Source of the DNA: Bacteroidaceae bacterium | GTDB lineage: Bacteria > Bacteroidota > Bacteroidia > Bacteroidales > Bacteroidaceae | Direction of reading: 5' to 3' | NCBI GenBank assembly: GCA_024688885.1 | Contig: JAILDV010000053.1 | Location: 1-64,000, forward strand | Length of the DNA stretch: 64,000 nt | Shown: piece by piece, positions 1-6,972 of the stretch | How the letters are laid out: each line of letters starts with the position of its first letter | Position numbering within the stretch: position 1 is the first letter of the stretch | Translations under genes and position numbers: made by a program | The notes under the pieces: model-generated | What the model saw: only the letters and a program-made list of their open reading frames with translations | Told to the model about the DNA's origin: nothing | Databases searched by the model: none

Positions 1-1
1 C

Positions 2-499
2 ACCCCAGACTATACGCTGGGTGTGCTTACCGAGCAGACAACGGGCTTCAAGTGCAAGACACTCGAGAAGACGGTGTTCAAGGGAGAAGGGGCAATGAAC
101 CCCATGTTCTACGCAATCCCCAAGGGAGAGCATGAAATGAAAATTGTTGACTCGGGCAACAAGTTCACCTTCGGTTTCCGTATTGGCGGCACATACCGTA
201 ACGCAAGGTTGGAAGGCAAGACAAAACAGACGGACATCTTCCCTGGTAGTATCGCGGTAGGCAAGAAGTTCGTGGAGAGGAAAGGTTTGGAAGGTGGCGA
301 GGAAGTGCTGAATGTCATCGCCAACCTGATAGACCACCTCATCTCAACAGGCGACATCAATCCCCGAAAGGTTGCCAATGACATACACTTGACCATCGTG
401 GAGGATGACATGGTGAGCGAGAAGGGACAGGACATGGAAGACCCGGACGCATGGAAGCCCAAGGACTGGAACATGTTGGAAGAAGATTGGGAGGAGTAA
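2..499 (+). CDS. Hypothetical protein, 5' end outside window
   Basis: I do not recognise this gene. The frame is open to the left edge, so the GTG at 23 is probably internal and the gene begins upstream. The visible 165 residues look soluble: no signal peptide or membrane segment, and a very acidic end rich in Asp, Glu and Trp (about the last 30 residues). It ends 4 bp before the next plus-strand gene, so the two are probably co-transcribed and end together at the terminator at 923-957. The genes beyond that terminator are housekeeping and unrelated. A phage or mobile-element origin is possible but nothing visible proves it. Confidence 0.7.
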   Translation, partial: TPDYTLGVLTEQTTGFKCKTLEKTVFKGEGAMNPMFYAIPKGEHEMKIVDSGNKFTFGFRIGGTYRNARLEGKTKQTDIFPGSIAVGKKFVERKGLEGGEEVLNVIANLIDHLISTGDINPRKVANDIHLTIVEDDMVSEKGQDMEDPDAWKPKDWNMLEEDWEE

Positions 500-503
500 G
501 AAA

Positions 504-887
504 ATGGCTGCTAACTATCTACACATCAAGCACCCAGACGTGGAAAAAGCGCAGAATGACGTGGATGAGCTGTATCAGATTATCAAGGTCATCAACGGCT
601 TTTTCCCGAAGGGGTACATCGAACTGCAGCCCCTGGTTTTCCACCTGTATGGAATCCGCACAGCGTCGATACTGGAAAAACTGAAGGGTGCAAGGGTGGA
701 TGTCAACGCTTCTATTGTAATGAGTTGGGATGCGGAAGGTGCGCCTGAACTTCTCCACAAGGTGTTCTTCCCCTTAGCCTTCATTGCCAAGGCGAGTGAA
801 AACCTGTCAATAGCCAAGTATGGCAAAGCATATTCACGCTTTATTGAACTGACGAACGAAGCAAGAGCAGAAGGCAAGTTTACTTGA
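504..887 (+). CDS. Hypothetical protein (127 aa)
   Basis: Unrecognised 127-residue protein, predicted mostly helical and soluble, with no signal peptide. It starts 4 bp after the stop of the preceding gene; the upstream AGTAAGAAA stretch is A-rich, as is usual for leaders in this phylum. It is the last gene before a strong hairpin terminator, so it closes the transcription unit that enters from the left edge. No catalytic motif is visible. Coupling to the upstream gene suggests a shared process, which cannot be named from sequence. Confidence 0.7.
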   Translation: MAANYLHIKHPDVEKAQNDVDELYQIIKVINGFFPKGYIELQPLVFHLYGIRTASILEKLKGARVDVNASIVMSWDAEGAPELLHKVFFPLAFIAKASENLSIAKYGKAYSRFIELTNEARAEGKFT

Positions 888-922
888 ATTATGCCTTGCA
901 AGGAGGAAGAAGGCGTAGCCAA

Positions 923-957
923 CTAAAAAGAGGAGGTCAGTTGACCCCCTCTTTTAG
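923..957 (+). terminator. Rho-independent terminator
   Basis: A near-perfect hairpin: CTAAAAAGAGG plus GGTCA pairs with TGACC plus CCTCTTTTAG around a tiny loop, with T-rich and A-rich flanks. It closes the two-gene unit at the left edge. The following 961-1120 bases are AT-rich and hold nothing I can identify. Confidence 0.8.
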
Positions 958-1123
958 TAAAAATGTGAAACTGAGCTTGACGAGGTCAATTTTGTAATTG
1001 TGATTTTTGTGAATTGTGAATTTCGTGAATTTGAAGAAATGCCTCCAACATTGCGAACCGACAAGGTTTCAGCTATGATTTTGACGAAAAGGTGTCCTAA
1101 ACAAAAGCTTTTTTATTTTTTTC

Positions 1124-1154
1124 TTCGTACACTCTTTTTTTTACATTAACTTTG
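1124..1154 (+). promoter_or_regulatory. Promoter of the YhaM-like gene
   Basis: A Bacteroidetes-type promoter: TTCG (near the TTTG consensus) at 1124-1127, 19 bp, then TAACTTTG at 1147-1154. It lies 28 bp before the ATG at 1183. Confidence 0.6.
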
Positions 1155-1182
1155 TGGGCGTAATAATTAAAATAGCTGTATT

Positions 1183-2046
1183 ATGAACAAAGAGTATATC
1201 GTGTTGAGCCGTCAGGATGCTGTGGCTCGTAATAATTCGCCTTATGTCAATCTGAAGATTGCGAATAAGGAGGAGGTGGAAAACATCTGCGTGTTTGACG
1301 TGCCTAAAACGAGTGGGCCCAAAGTGGGACAATTGGTGAGGTTCCTGACCATCCGTGAGAATCAGGGCAAGAAGTCTGCCACGAACATGGACATGATTGC
1401 AGGGACATTTCCGACGGAGAATCACCCACTGTACACGCTGGTGCCACGCCCCATCAAACGTGAGGAATGGGACCGTTGTATCGAATCGGTGCTCTCGTTC
1501 TGCAAGGATGAGGTGTTGATTGATTTTGTCAAGCAACAGGCAGATGCATTGTTTCCACAATACAGTAAATATCCAGCCGCCACAAGCGTGCATCATGCAT
1601 TCCCCGGGGGATTGCTGAACCACACATACCAGATGCTGCATCTGCTGGAAGGGGTATATCCTGTTTATCCTTATCCGGAGGACATCAAGGTGGAACGCAT
1701 CATCATCGGCATCCTGTTCCACGATTGGGGCAAATTGTGCGAATACAATGTGGAGGGTGAAAAGCAGGAGAATGGTTTCCTGTTGGGACACATCTACATG
1801 TCAGCGAACTACCTGAACAACTTGTTGCGTGACCTCGGCATTGATAAGCGTGAAATTAATTTCATCGTACACTGCGTGTTGGCGCATCACGGACAATTGG
1901 AGTTTGGCAGTCCCGTGTTGCCTTGCATCCCTGAGGCTCAACTCATCAACTACCTTGACAACATCTCTGCCAAGGCGGACATCTTCAGCACCACAGGCAA
2001 CATGGAGAAAGCCTTCGCATTAGGAACCAATGTCGTGAAGGGATAA
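1183..2046 (+). CDS. YhaM-family 3'-5' exoribonuclease, HD domain
   Basis: Probable cytoplasmic 3'-5' exoribonuclease of the YhaM type. The N-terminal ~90 residues look like an OB-fold nucleic-acid-binding module (YVNLKIANKEEVENICVF). The C-terminal half is a metal-binding HD domain: HHAFPGGLLNHT at about 142-153, the LFHDWGK signature near 186-192, and LAHHGQLEFGSP around 230, followed by YLDNISAKAD. The spacing and the AHHG-(x)4-GSP segment match YhaM closely, and 287 residues is near the family length of about 310. Its own promoter lies just upstream and it ends at a hairpin shared with the convergent neighbour, so it is probably monocistronic. Other HD phosphohydrolase activity cannot be excluded. 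Confidence 0.85.
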   Translation: MNKEYIVLSRQDAVARNNSPYVNLKIANKEEVENICVFDVPKTSGPKVGQLVRFLTIRENQGKKSATNMDMIAGTFPTENHPLYTLVPRPIKREEWDRCIESVLSFCKDEVLIDFVKQQADALFPQYSKYPAATSVHHAFPGGLLNHTYQMLHLLEGVYPVYPYPEDIKVERIIIGILFHDWGKLCEYNVEGEKQENGFLLGHIYMSANYLNNLLRDLGIDKREINFIVHCVLAHHGQLEFGSPVLPCIPEAQLINYLDNISAKADIFSTTGNMEKAFALGTNVVKG

Positions 2047-2097
2047 CATCATCTCACTCACCTTTCTGAAATTGAGTGATTGAACATAAAACAATAA

Positions 2098-2121
2098 GGG
2101 GCAGGTTTGATGACCTGCCCC
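2098..2121. terminator. Bidirectional terminator between convergent genes
   Basis: GGGGCAGGT pairs perfectly with ACCTGCCCC around a 6-base loop, with an A-rich run on the left and T-containing sequence on the right. It lies between the convergent ends of the YhaM-like gene and the secreted Gly/Arg-rich protein gene and can serve both. Confidence 0.75.
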
Positions 2122-2142
2122 CTGTCGTTTGAACCATTCCGT

Positions 2143-2808
2143 TTACTGTGCAGCCTTCTTGCTTGCCGTCACATAGAAGAAGCGTGGGAAAGCACCAATG
2201 GAGAAAGTGTAGATGGTGCCATCATCGTTCTTCACTTCAAATGTGTCGGTGCGATTTCTACCGAAGGCACCACCACGTCCGAAGACTCCTCTGCCACGTC
2301 CCATTCCACGGCGTGGACCTGCACCTGGACGAGGTCCTTGACCGAGCCCTTCACCCGGACGTGCATTGGGAGGAGTTGGGAAACCTGGCTGTGCATTCTC
2401 TGGCTCAGCCACCCTATAAGGCTGCAATTCACGGTAGAGTGCCATGATGGAGCCCTGAGGATAGATCATGTCGTTACCAACAGCAAAATGCACCTCTTTC
2501 GTTTCCTTGTTGTACAGGAACGAGTTGACACACTTGGCATAGGCAAAGTTGTCGTTACTGCCGTTCCAATAAGAGATGAAATTACTTCTTGGCATCTGAG
2601 TGCTGTACTTGTTTGCCTCCATCGCTGCCTTGAACTGCTCTTCTGTCATGGAGAGTAGCTGGAGGAAATTAGCAACGGTAGGCTTGATGACTGTGATCTC
2701 GCTGCCATCATTGCCGTATGGCTTAGTGCACACATCCAACTGTTGCGCTTGGGCATACATGCCCATTGCCAACATCATGAACAGAAAGAATAACTTTTTC
2801 ATAAGCAT
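2143..2808 (-). CDS. Secreted Gly/Arg/Pro-rich hypothetical protein
   Basis: The 221-residue product begins with a clear signal peptide ending near AQAQ (about residue 22), so it is exported. Residues 25-130 form a globular part without a recognised family. Residues about 135-185 are low complexity, rich in Gly, Arg and Pro (PGEGLGQGPRPGAG, GRGRGVFGRGG), followed by a short conserved-looking end (FEVKNDDGTIYTFSIG). ATG codons at 2808 and 2802 are both possible; the second gives the more typical MKKLFFLF start. A -7 box (TACCTTTG on the minus strand, 2854-2861) lies about 45 bp upstream. Function unknown; the Arg/Gly tract could bind polyanions, which is speculation. Confidence 0.75.
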   Translation of the reverse strand: MLMKKLFFLFMMLAMGMYAQAQQLDVCTKPYGNDGSEITVIKPTVANFLQLLSMTEEQFKAAMEANKYSTQMPRSNFISYWNGSNDNFAYAKCVNSFLYNKETKEVHFAVGNDMIYPQGSIMALYRELQPYRVAEPENAQPGFPTPPNARPGEGLGQGPRPGAGPRRGMGRGRGVFGRGGAFGRNRTDTFEVKNDDGTIYTFSIGAFPRFFYVTASKKAAQ

Positions 2809-2929
2809 TATTTTGTTGATAGGTTTGTAATAAAGTATTTCGGTTTAGTGTCCCAAAGGTACAACATATTTTGTAAAATTGTTCACATGGCTACCACTTT
2901 TTTTCAAAAAATCTTAAGAAAATATAAAA

Positions 2930-2976
2930 AAGAGGGAAAAAAGTTCTTTTTTAACGACTTTTCACCCTCTTTTTCT
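2930..2976 (-). terminator. Terminator of the M13 peptidase gene
   Basis: Just after the minus-strand stop at 2991, AAAGAGGG...AAAAAGT pairs with ACTTTT...CCCTCTTT, giving a long A/T-rich hairpin followed on the minus strand by a T run. Confidence 0.65.
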
Positions 2977-2990
2977 TTGTCAATTATTTC

Positions 2991-5018
2991 TTACCAAATC
3001 TTCACGCGCTTTTCTTCAGGAACAAAAAGCGGGTCTTTCTCGGTGATGCCGAATGCCTCATACCACGCATCCACCAACGGCAAGGCACCATTCACTCGCC
3101 AACGAGCCAACGAATGGGGGTCAGATGTGGTCAAATTGCGGATGGCCTCTTCAGTGATGTTTCCTGCCCACACCCCTGCATAAGCCAAGAAGAAGCGTTG
3201 TTCGGGTGTGAATCCGTTCTTCACAGGCAGTGGTTTCTCTTTGGTGGCATTCTTGAAGGCTGTATAGGCGAACTTCAAACCTCCGTGGTCACCAAGGTTC
3301 TCACCACAGCAAAGGTCACCATTGGCATTGAGGTCGGGCAGCACCTTGATGGCAGAGAAGAAATCCTTGATGACTTGTGCCCGTTCTTTGTACTGATCGC
3401 CATCACCTTCAGCCCACCAGTCACGGAAATTGCCGTCCTTATCGAACTGGCGACCTTGGTCGTCGAAACCGTGCGACATCTCATGCCCTATGACCACACC
3501 AATGGCTCCATAGTTGAAAGCATCGTCTGCCTCCATGTCGAAGAACGGATATTGCAGAATGCCTGCAGGGAAACAGATTTCGTTGGTGGTGGGGTTGTAG
3601 TAGGCATTCACCGTTTGCGGATCCATATACCATTCGTCACGGTCAACCGGTTTCTTCCATTTGCGGCTGAGCATGTCGGCATGTGACCACTTCGACACCT
3701 CCTTCATATTCTCATAGAGTGTCTTTGCCGAATCAATGTTCATCTTTGAGTAGTCGCGCCACTTGTTCGGATAGCCCACTTTCACATAGAAAGAATCCAA
3801 TTTCTCATGGGCTGCCTTCTTGGTGGATTCGCTCATCCACTCCTGTGCATCGATGCGTTGACCAAGTGCAATCTGGAGGTTCTTGATGAGTTGCTCCATA
3901 CGAGCTTTGTTAGCTGGCGGAAAATATTTCTCCACATAAAGTTGACCTACCGCTTCACCCAGCACGCTATTGACAATGCTGACACTACGTTTCCAACGTG
4001 GACGGGGTTCCTTGGCTCCCGTCATGATACGTCCATTGAAGTCAAACACTTCTTCATACACCGTGTCGCCCAACATCGAACCTGCCGAATCCAATATCTG
4101 CCACTGCATCCAGTCTTTCAGCACTTCCACAGGGGTGTCTTTCAACACCGCCAAGGCTTCCTTCACCGCTTCGGGTTGTCCCACTGAGAGGGAATCAATC
4201 TCGGTGAGACCTTGCACATCGAAATAGGTTTTCCAATCGAAGCCTGCATATTCCTTTGTAAAGTCTGCAAAGGACATCTTGTGATAGTTGGAGGCTGGAT
4301 CACGCAATGCCACCTTGTCACGTCCCGCCTTTGCCATGCGAGTCTCCAATGCCAAGATGTTCTCCATCTTCTTTTGAACCGCCTCCGGCGTTTCACCCAC
4401 AAACTGGAACATCTTCACGATATGTTTTTTGTAGGCCTCCAATATCTTCTTGTGTGCCTCATCATCCTTCACATAGTAGTCACGTTCCAGAGAGTAACCG
4501 CCCTGCGAGAGTTCCAGAAGGTTCTGGGTGGATTCCATCATGTCGGCACCCACATAGCTTCCCCACAATTCACCGAATGCCACACCTTCTGTGTTCATCT
4601 GATTGATCAAGGCAATCAGTTCCTCTGTCGTCGTCACCTCCGCCACACGCTTCAGGTCAACCATAACGGGTGTTACACCATCTTTGTTTTGACGCACAGA
4701 GTCCATGCGCAAAGCATAAAGGTCACCTATCTTCTGACCTAACGAGCCTTTTTCCTGTGGTAGGGAGGCAAGCCCCTCGATAATCTCACGGATGCGTTTC
4801 TCATTCTCCTCTGCCACCACATCGAAACTGCCATATCTTGAAAACTCTGGCCTCAACGGATTGTTCTTAATCCAACCACCACAAGCATATTGATAGAAAT
4901 CTGTGCCAGGTTTAACGGTGGTGTCCATATTCTCCAACTTGATGCCCATCGTCTGAGCATTTCCTGCTAAATTTGATGCTGCTATAGTCATCATCAGTAA
5001 AGTGTTTTTAATATTCAT
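2991..5018 (-). CDS. M13-family zinc metallopeptidase (neprilysin/PepO-like)
   Basis: Exported zinc endopeptidase of the neprilysin family, which typically cleaves short peptides. The 675-residue protein has an N-terminal signal peptide ending near residue 21, the large helical M13 N-domain (KPGTDFYQYACGGWIKNN near 37-54), then the catalytic domain. Zinc ligands are visible: HEMSH at residues 512-516 and the third ligand Glu573 in GENLGDHGG. The substrate-binding NAYYNP motif (NAYYNPTTNEICFPAGI) lies about 45 residues before HEMSH. Length and motif order are normal for the family. It is probably a single-gene unit: a -7 box (TACCTTTG, minus, 5080-5087) lies upstream and a hairpin follows the stop. 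The leader carries an 11-bp tandem repeat. Confidence 0.95.
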   Translation of the reverse strand: MNIKNTLLMMTIAASNLAGNAQTMGIKLENMDTTVKPGTDFYQYACGGWIKNNPLRPEFSRYGSFDVVAEENEKRIREIIEGLASLPQEKGSLGQKIGDLYALRMDSVRQNKDGVTPVMVDLKRVAEVTTTEELIALINQMNTEGVAFGELWGSYVGADMMESTQNLLELSQGGYSLERDYYVKDDEAHKKILEAYKKHIVKMFQFVGETPEAVQKKMENILALETRMAKAGRDKVALRDPASNYHKMSFADFTKEYAGFDWKTYFDVQGLTEIDSLSVGQPEAVKEALAVLKDTPVEVLKDWMQWQILDSAGSMLGDTVYEEVFDFNGRIMTGAKEPRPRWKRSVSIVNSVLGEAVGQLYVEKYFPPANKARMEQLIKNLQIALGQRIDAQEWMSESTKKAAHEKLDSFYVKVGYPNKWRDYSKMNIDSAKTLYENMKEVSKWSHADMLSRKWKKPVDRDEWYMDPQTVNAYYNPTTNEICFPAGILQYPFFDMEADDAFNYGAIGVVIGHEMSHGFDDQGRQFDKDGNFRDWWAEGDGDQYKERAQVIKDFFSAIKVLPDLNANGDLCCGENLGDHGGLKFAYTAFKNATKEKPLPVKNGFTPEQRFFLAYAGVWAGNITEEAIRNLTTSDPHSLARWRVNGALPLVDAWYEAFGITEKDPLFVPEEKRVKIW

Positions 5019-5039
5019 AATATTTTATCTATGTTTATC

Positions 5040-5079
5040 CGTAGTACCCTCGTAGTACCCTCGAAGTACATTCGAAGTA
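5040..5079 (-). repeat. 11-bp tandem repeat in the M13 peptidase leader
   Basis: Four units of an 11-base repeat (CGTAGTACCCT twice, CGAAGTACATT, then CGAAGTAC) sit between the -7 box at 5080-5087 and the start codon at 5018. The period equals about one helical turn. Transcribed, they would form part of the 5' untranslated region. Confidence 0.7.
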
Positions 5080-5129
5080 CAAAGGTAACACTTTCGTTCG
5101 AGAATAACAGTAAAAACTTTTGTTTTTCC

Positions 5130-5160
5130 TTTGAATTATGCTCACTTAATCGTATCTTTG
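5130..5160 (+). promoter_or_regulatory. Consensus Bacteroidetes promoter of the 5190-8965 operon
   Basis: TTTG at 5130-5133, exactly 19 bp, then TATCTTTG at 5153-5160. The predicted transcription start near 5167 excludes the longer reading frame that begins upstream and supports the ATG at 5190 as the true start. Confidence 0.85.
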
Positions 5161-5189
5161 CACCCAAACACCAAAAATCAATCCCTACT

Positions 5190-5381
5190 ATGGAACAAAA
5201 AACACAACTTGATCAATTGGAACGGCTTGTCCAGCTCATCGCTGACGACAACGAGCTTCTGAATCGTGCCAACGACTTCATGCAACATCTTGTAAACGCG
5301 AAGTTTGACTATCGTGGCAAACATGATCTTGCCGCAGAATTGGCAGAAAAAGATAAAAAGAAGGAAGAAAAGCATCAATGA
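5190..5381 (+). CDS. Small coiled-coil-like protein (63 aa)
   Basis: A 63-residue charged protein, probably helical, ending in a lysine/glutamate-rich tail (EKDKKKEEKHQ). The ATG at 5190 is chosen because the consensus promoter at 5130-5160 places the transcript start near 5167. Its stop overlaps the start of the amidase gene by 4 bp (ATGA), so the two are translationally coupled. No family is recognised. The heptad-like leucine spacing (LDQLERLVQLI) suggests a short coiled coil or oligomer. Confidence 0.7.
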   Translation: MEQKTQLDQLERLVQLIADDNELLNRANDFMQHLVNAKFDYRGKHDLAAELAEKDKKKEEKHQ

Positions 5382-6250
5382 ATGGAATGATGACCAAATG
5401 GATGACGACCCTGCTTGCCTTGACTTTCATCTTAGGCATGCAGGCACAAAACGTGGAGTACACCAAGGCAGACAGCGCTTTGGTGGTGAAGCTGTTGAAA
5501 GATGCCCAAACACAACGTGGCAAGGAAAACCGCGTGTTCTATTTTGGCAAGAAGTTCTTGGGATTGCCGTATGTGGCACACACGTTGGAACTCGGTGACA
5601 CGGAACATCTCATCGTGAACTTGCACGGACTGGACTGCACCACATTCGTGGAGACGGTGGTGGCATTGTCCATGTGTGACATGCAGAACCTGCGGACATT
5701 TGACGATTTCTGCAAGAACCTGACAAAGATTCGTTTCCGTGATGGCAAGATGACAGACTACACATCGCGACTGCACTATTTCACATGGTGGGCAGAGGAC
5801 AACGAACGGAAGGGCATCGTGAAGGACATCAGCATCGACGACGCTCCGTTCTTTGGAACACAAACCGTCCACATCAACTACATGTCGCAACACCCCACAT
5901 TGTACAAGCAGTTGAAGAATCACCCAGAGTTTGTGCCCGTCATCAAAGGTTATGAGCAAGCCACTGAAGGCAAACAGTTCCACTATATCCTCAAGCAAGA
6001 TTTGTCTTGGCAAGCAGGAACCCCATTGAGTATGGTGAAAGACGGTGACATCGTTGCCATGCTCACCGACAGTGACGGATTGGACACCCGCCATATTGGC
6101 ATCGCATTCTGGAAGAACGGGAAACTTCATCTGCTCCATGCTTCCAGCCTTTATAAGAAGGTGCTCATGAGCCAAGAGACCTTCTATGAGTATGAGAAGA
6201 AACAGGCTAAACACACGGGCATCAGGGTGTTCCGTTTGGTGGAACCGTAA
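5378..6250 (+). CDS. DUF1460 N-acetylmuramoyl-L-alanine amidase-like protein
   Basis: Secreted or periplasmic cysteine amidase-like protein of the DUF1460 family (papain/NlpC-P60-like fold), expected to act on peptidoglycan or its fragments. A signal peptide covers about residues 5-24 (TKWMTTLLALTFILGMQAQ). The likely nucleophile is Cys87 in GLDCTTFVETV. A later catalytic His probably lies in DTRHIGIAFW, near residue 237. The length of 290 residues is typical. It overlaps the upstream small gene by 4 bp and is followed 17 bp later by the EFR1 ferredoxin gene, so it belongs to the operon from the 5130 promoter. MNGMMTK offers several start codons; 5378 is the coupled one. Confidence 0.85.
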   Translation: MNGMMTKWMTTLLALTFILGMQAQNVEYTKADSALVVKLLKDAQTQRGKENRVFYFGKKFLGLPYVAHTLELGDTEHLIVNLHGLDCTTFVETVVALSMCDMQNLRTFDDFCKNLTKIRFRDGKMTDYTSRLHYFTWWAEDNERKGIVKDISIDDAPFFGTQTVHINYMSQHPTLYKQLKNHPEFVPVIKGYEQATEGKQFHYILKQDLSWQAGTPLSMVKDGDIVAMLTDSDGLDTRHIGIAFWKNGKLHLLHASSLYKKVLMSQETFYEYEKKQAKHTGIRVFRLVEP

Positions 6251-6267
6251 TCATCAATTATCACACA

Positions 6268-6972
6268 GTGTTTTATTGCTTTTCAGGAACAGGCAACAGC
6301 CAATGGGTGGCAGACAAACTGCAAGGGCTGATGGAGGATGAGGCTGACGTGTTCGGCATGGTCTTCCCTGTGTATGCGTGGGGCATTCCCAAAGTGGTGA
6401 AGGAATACATAGAGACACATCAAGAAGACATCAAATCAGCCAAGTATGTATGGGCAGTGATGACTTGTGGCGACGACATTGGCTATGCGGACAAGGTGCT
6501 CAATCAGGTGATGAACCGTGAGGTGGATGCCGTATTCTCCGTTCATATGCCCAACACTTATGTCTGTCTGCCCGGTTTTGATGTGGACAAAGATGAGGTG
6601 GCACAAGCCAAGGTGCAAGAGACACTGCAACGCATTCCTTCCATCGCAGAAAGCATCAAGAACCGAGAAAAAAAGACGGAAGTGGTGAGGGGAGCATGTG
6701 CCTGGCTGAAGACATCTGTGCTGCGCCCTCTGTTCAACCGCTTTCTCGTTACCGATAAATACTTCCACACCACCAAGAAGTGCACCCAGTGCAAACGCTG
6801 TTTGAGAGGATGTCCGTTGGACAACATCACAACAGACGACAAAGGAAAGATTGTGTGGAAACATGAGAACTGCACAGGCTGTTTGAGATGCTACCATCGA
6901 TGCCCTGTCAATGCAGTGCAGTTCGGAAGATTCACCAAAAACAAAGGACAAAAAGTACATGATTTCGATTGA
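6268..6972 (+). CDS. EFR1-family flavodoxin-ferredoxin protein
   Basis: Cytoplasmic electron-transfer protein combining a flavodoxin-like N-terminus with a C-terminal 2[4Fe-4S] ferredoxin domain. FYCFSGTGNSQWVA at residues 2-15 is the FMN phosphate-binding loop. The two cluster motifs are CTQCKRCLRGCP and CTGCLRCYHRCP, in the last ~60 residues. Length (234) is slightly short of the usual ~250, and the start is a GTG placed immediately before the conserved FYFSGTGNS-like segment. The redox partner cannot be read from context. The gene lies in the operon with the amidase upstream, and its end overlaps the ABC-F gene by 14 bp. Confidence 0.88.
   Translation: MFYCFSGTGNSQWVADKLQGLMEDEADVFGMVFPVYAWGIPKVVKEYIETHQEDIKSAKYVWAVMTCGDDIGYADKVLNQVMNREVDAVFSVHMPNTYVCLPGFDVDKDEVAQAKVQETLQRIPSIAESIKNREKKTEVVRGACAWLKTSVLRPLFNRFLVTDKYFHTTKKCTQCKRCLRGCPLDNITTDDKGKIVWKHENCTGCLRCYHRCPVNAVQFGRFTKNKGQKVHDFD

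Noticed and set aside
2..960. Prophage or conjugative element end
   Set aside because: No integrase, attachment site or recognisable structural gene is visible; two unknown genes are not enough.
5031..5189. N-terminal extension of the 63-residue protein
   Set aside because: The consensus promoter at 5130-5160 lies inside it, so this part would not be transcribed.
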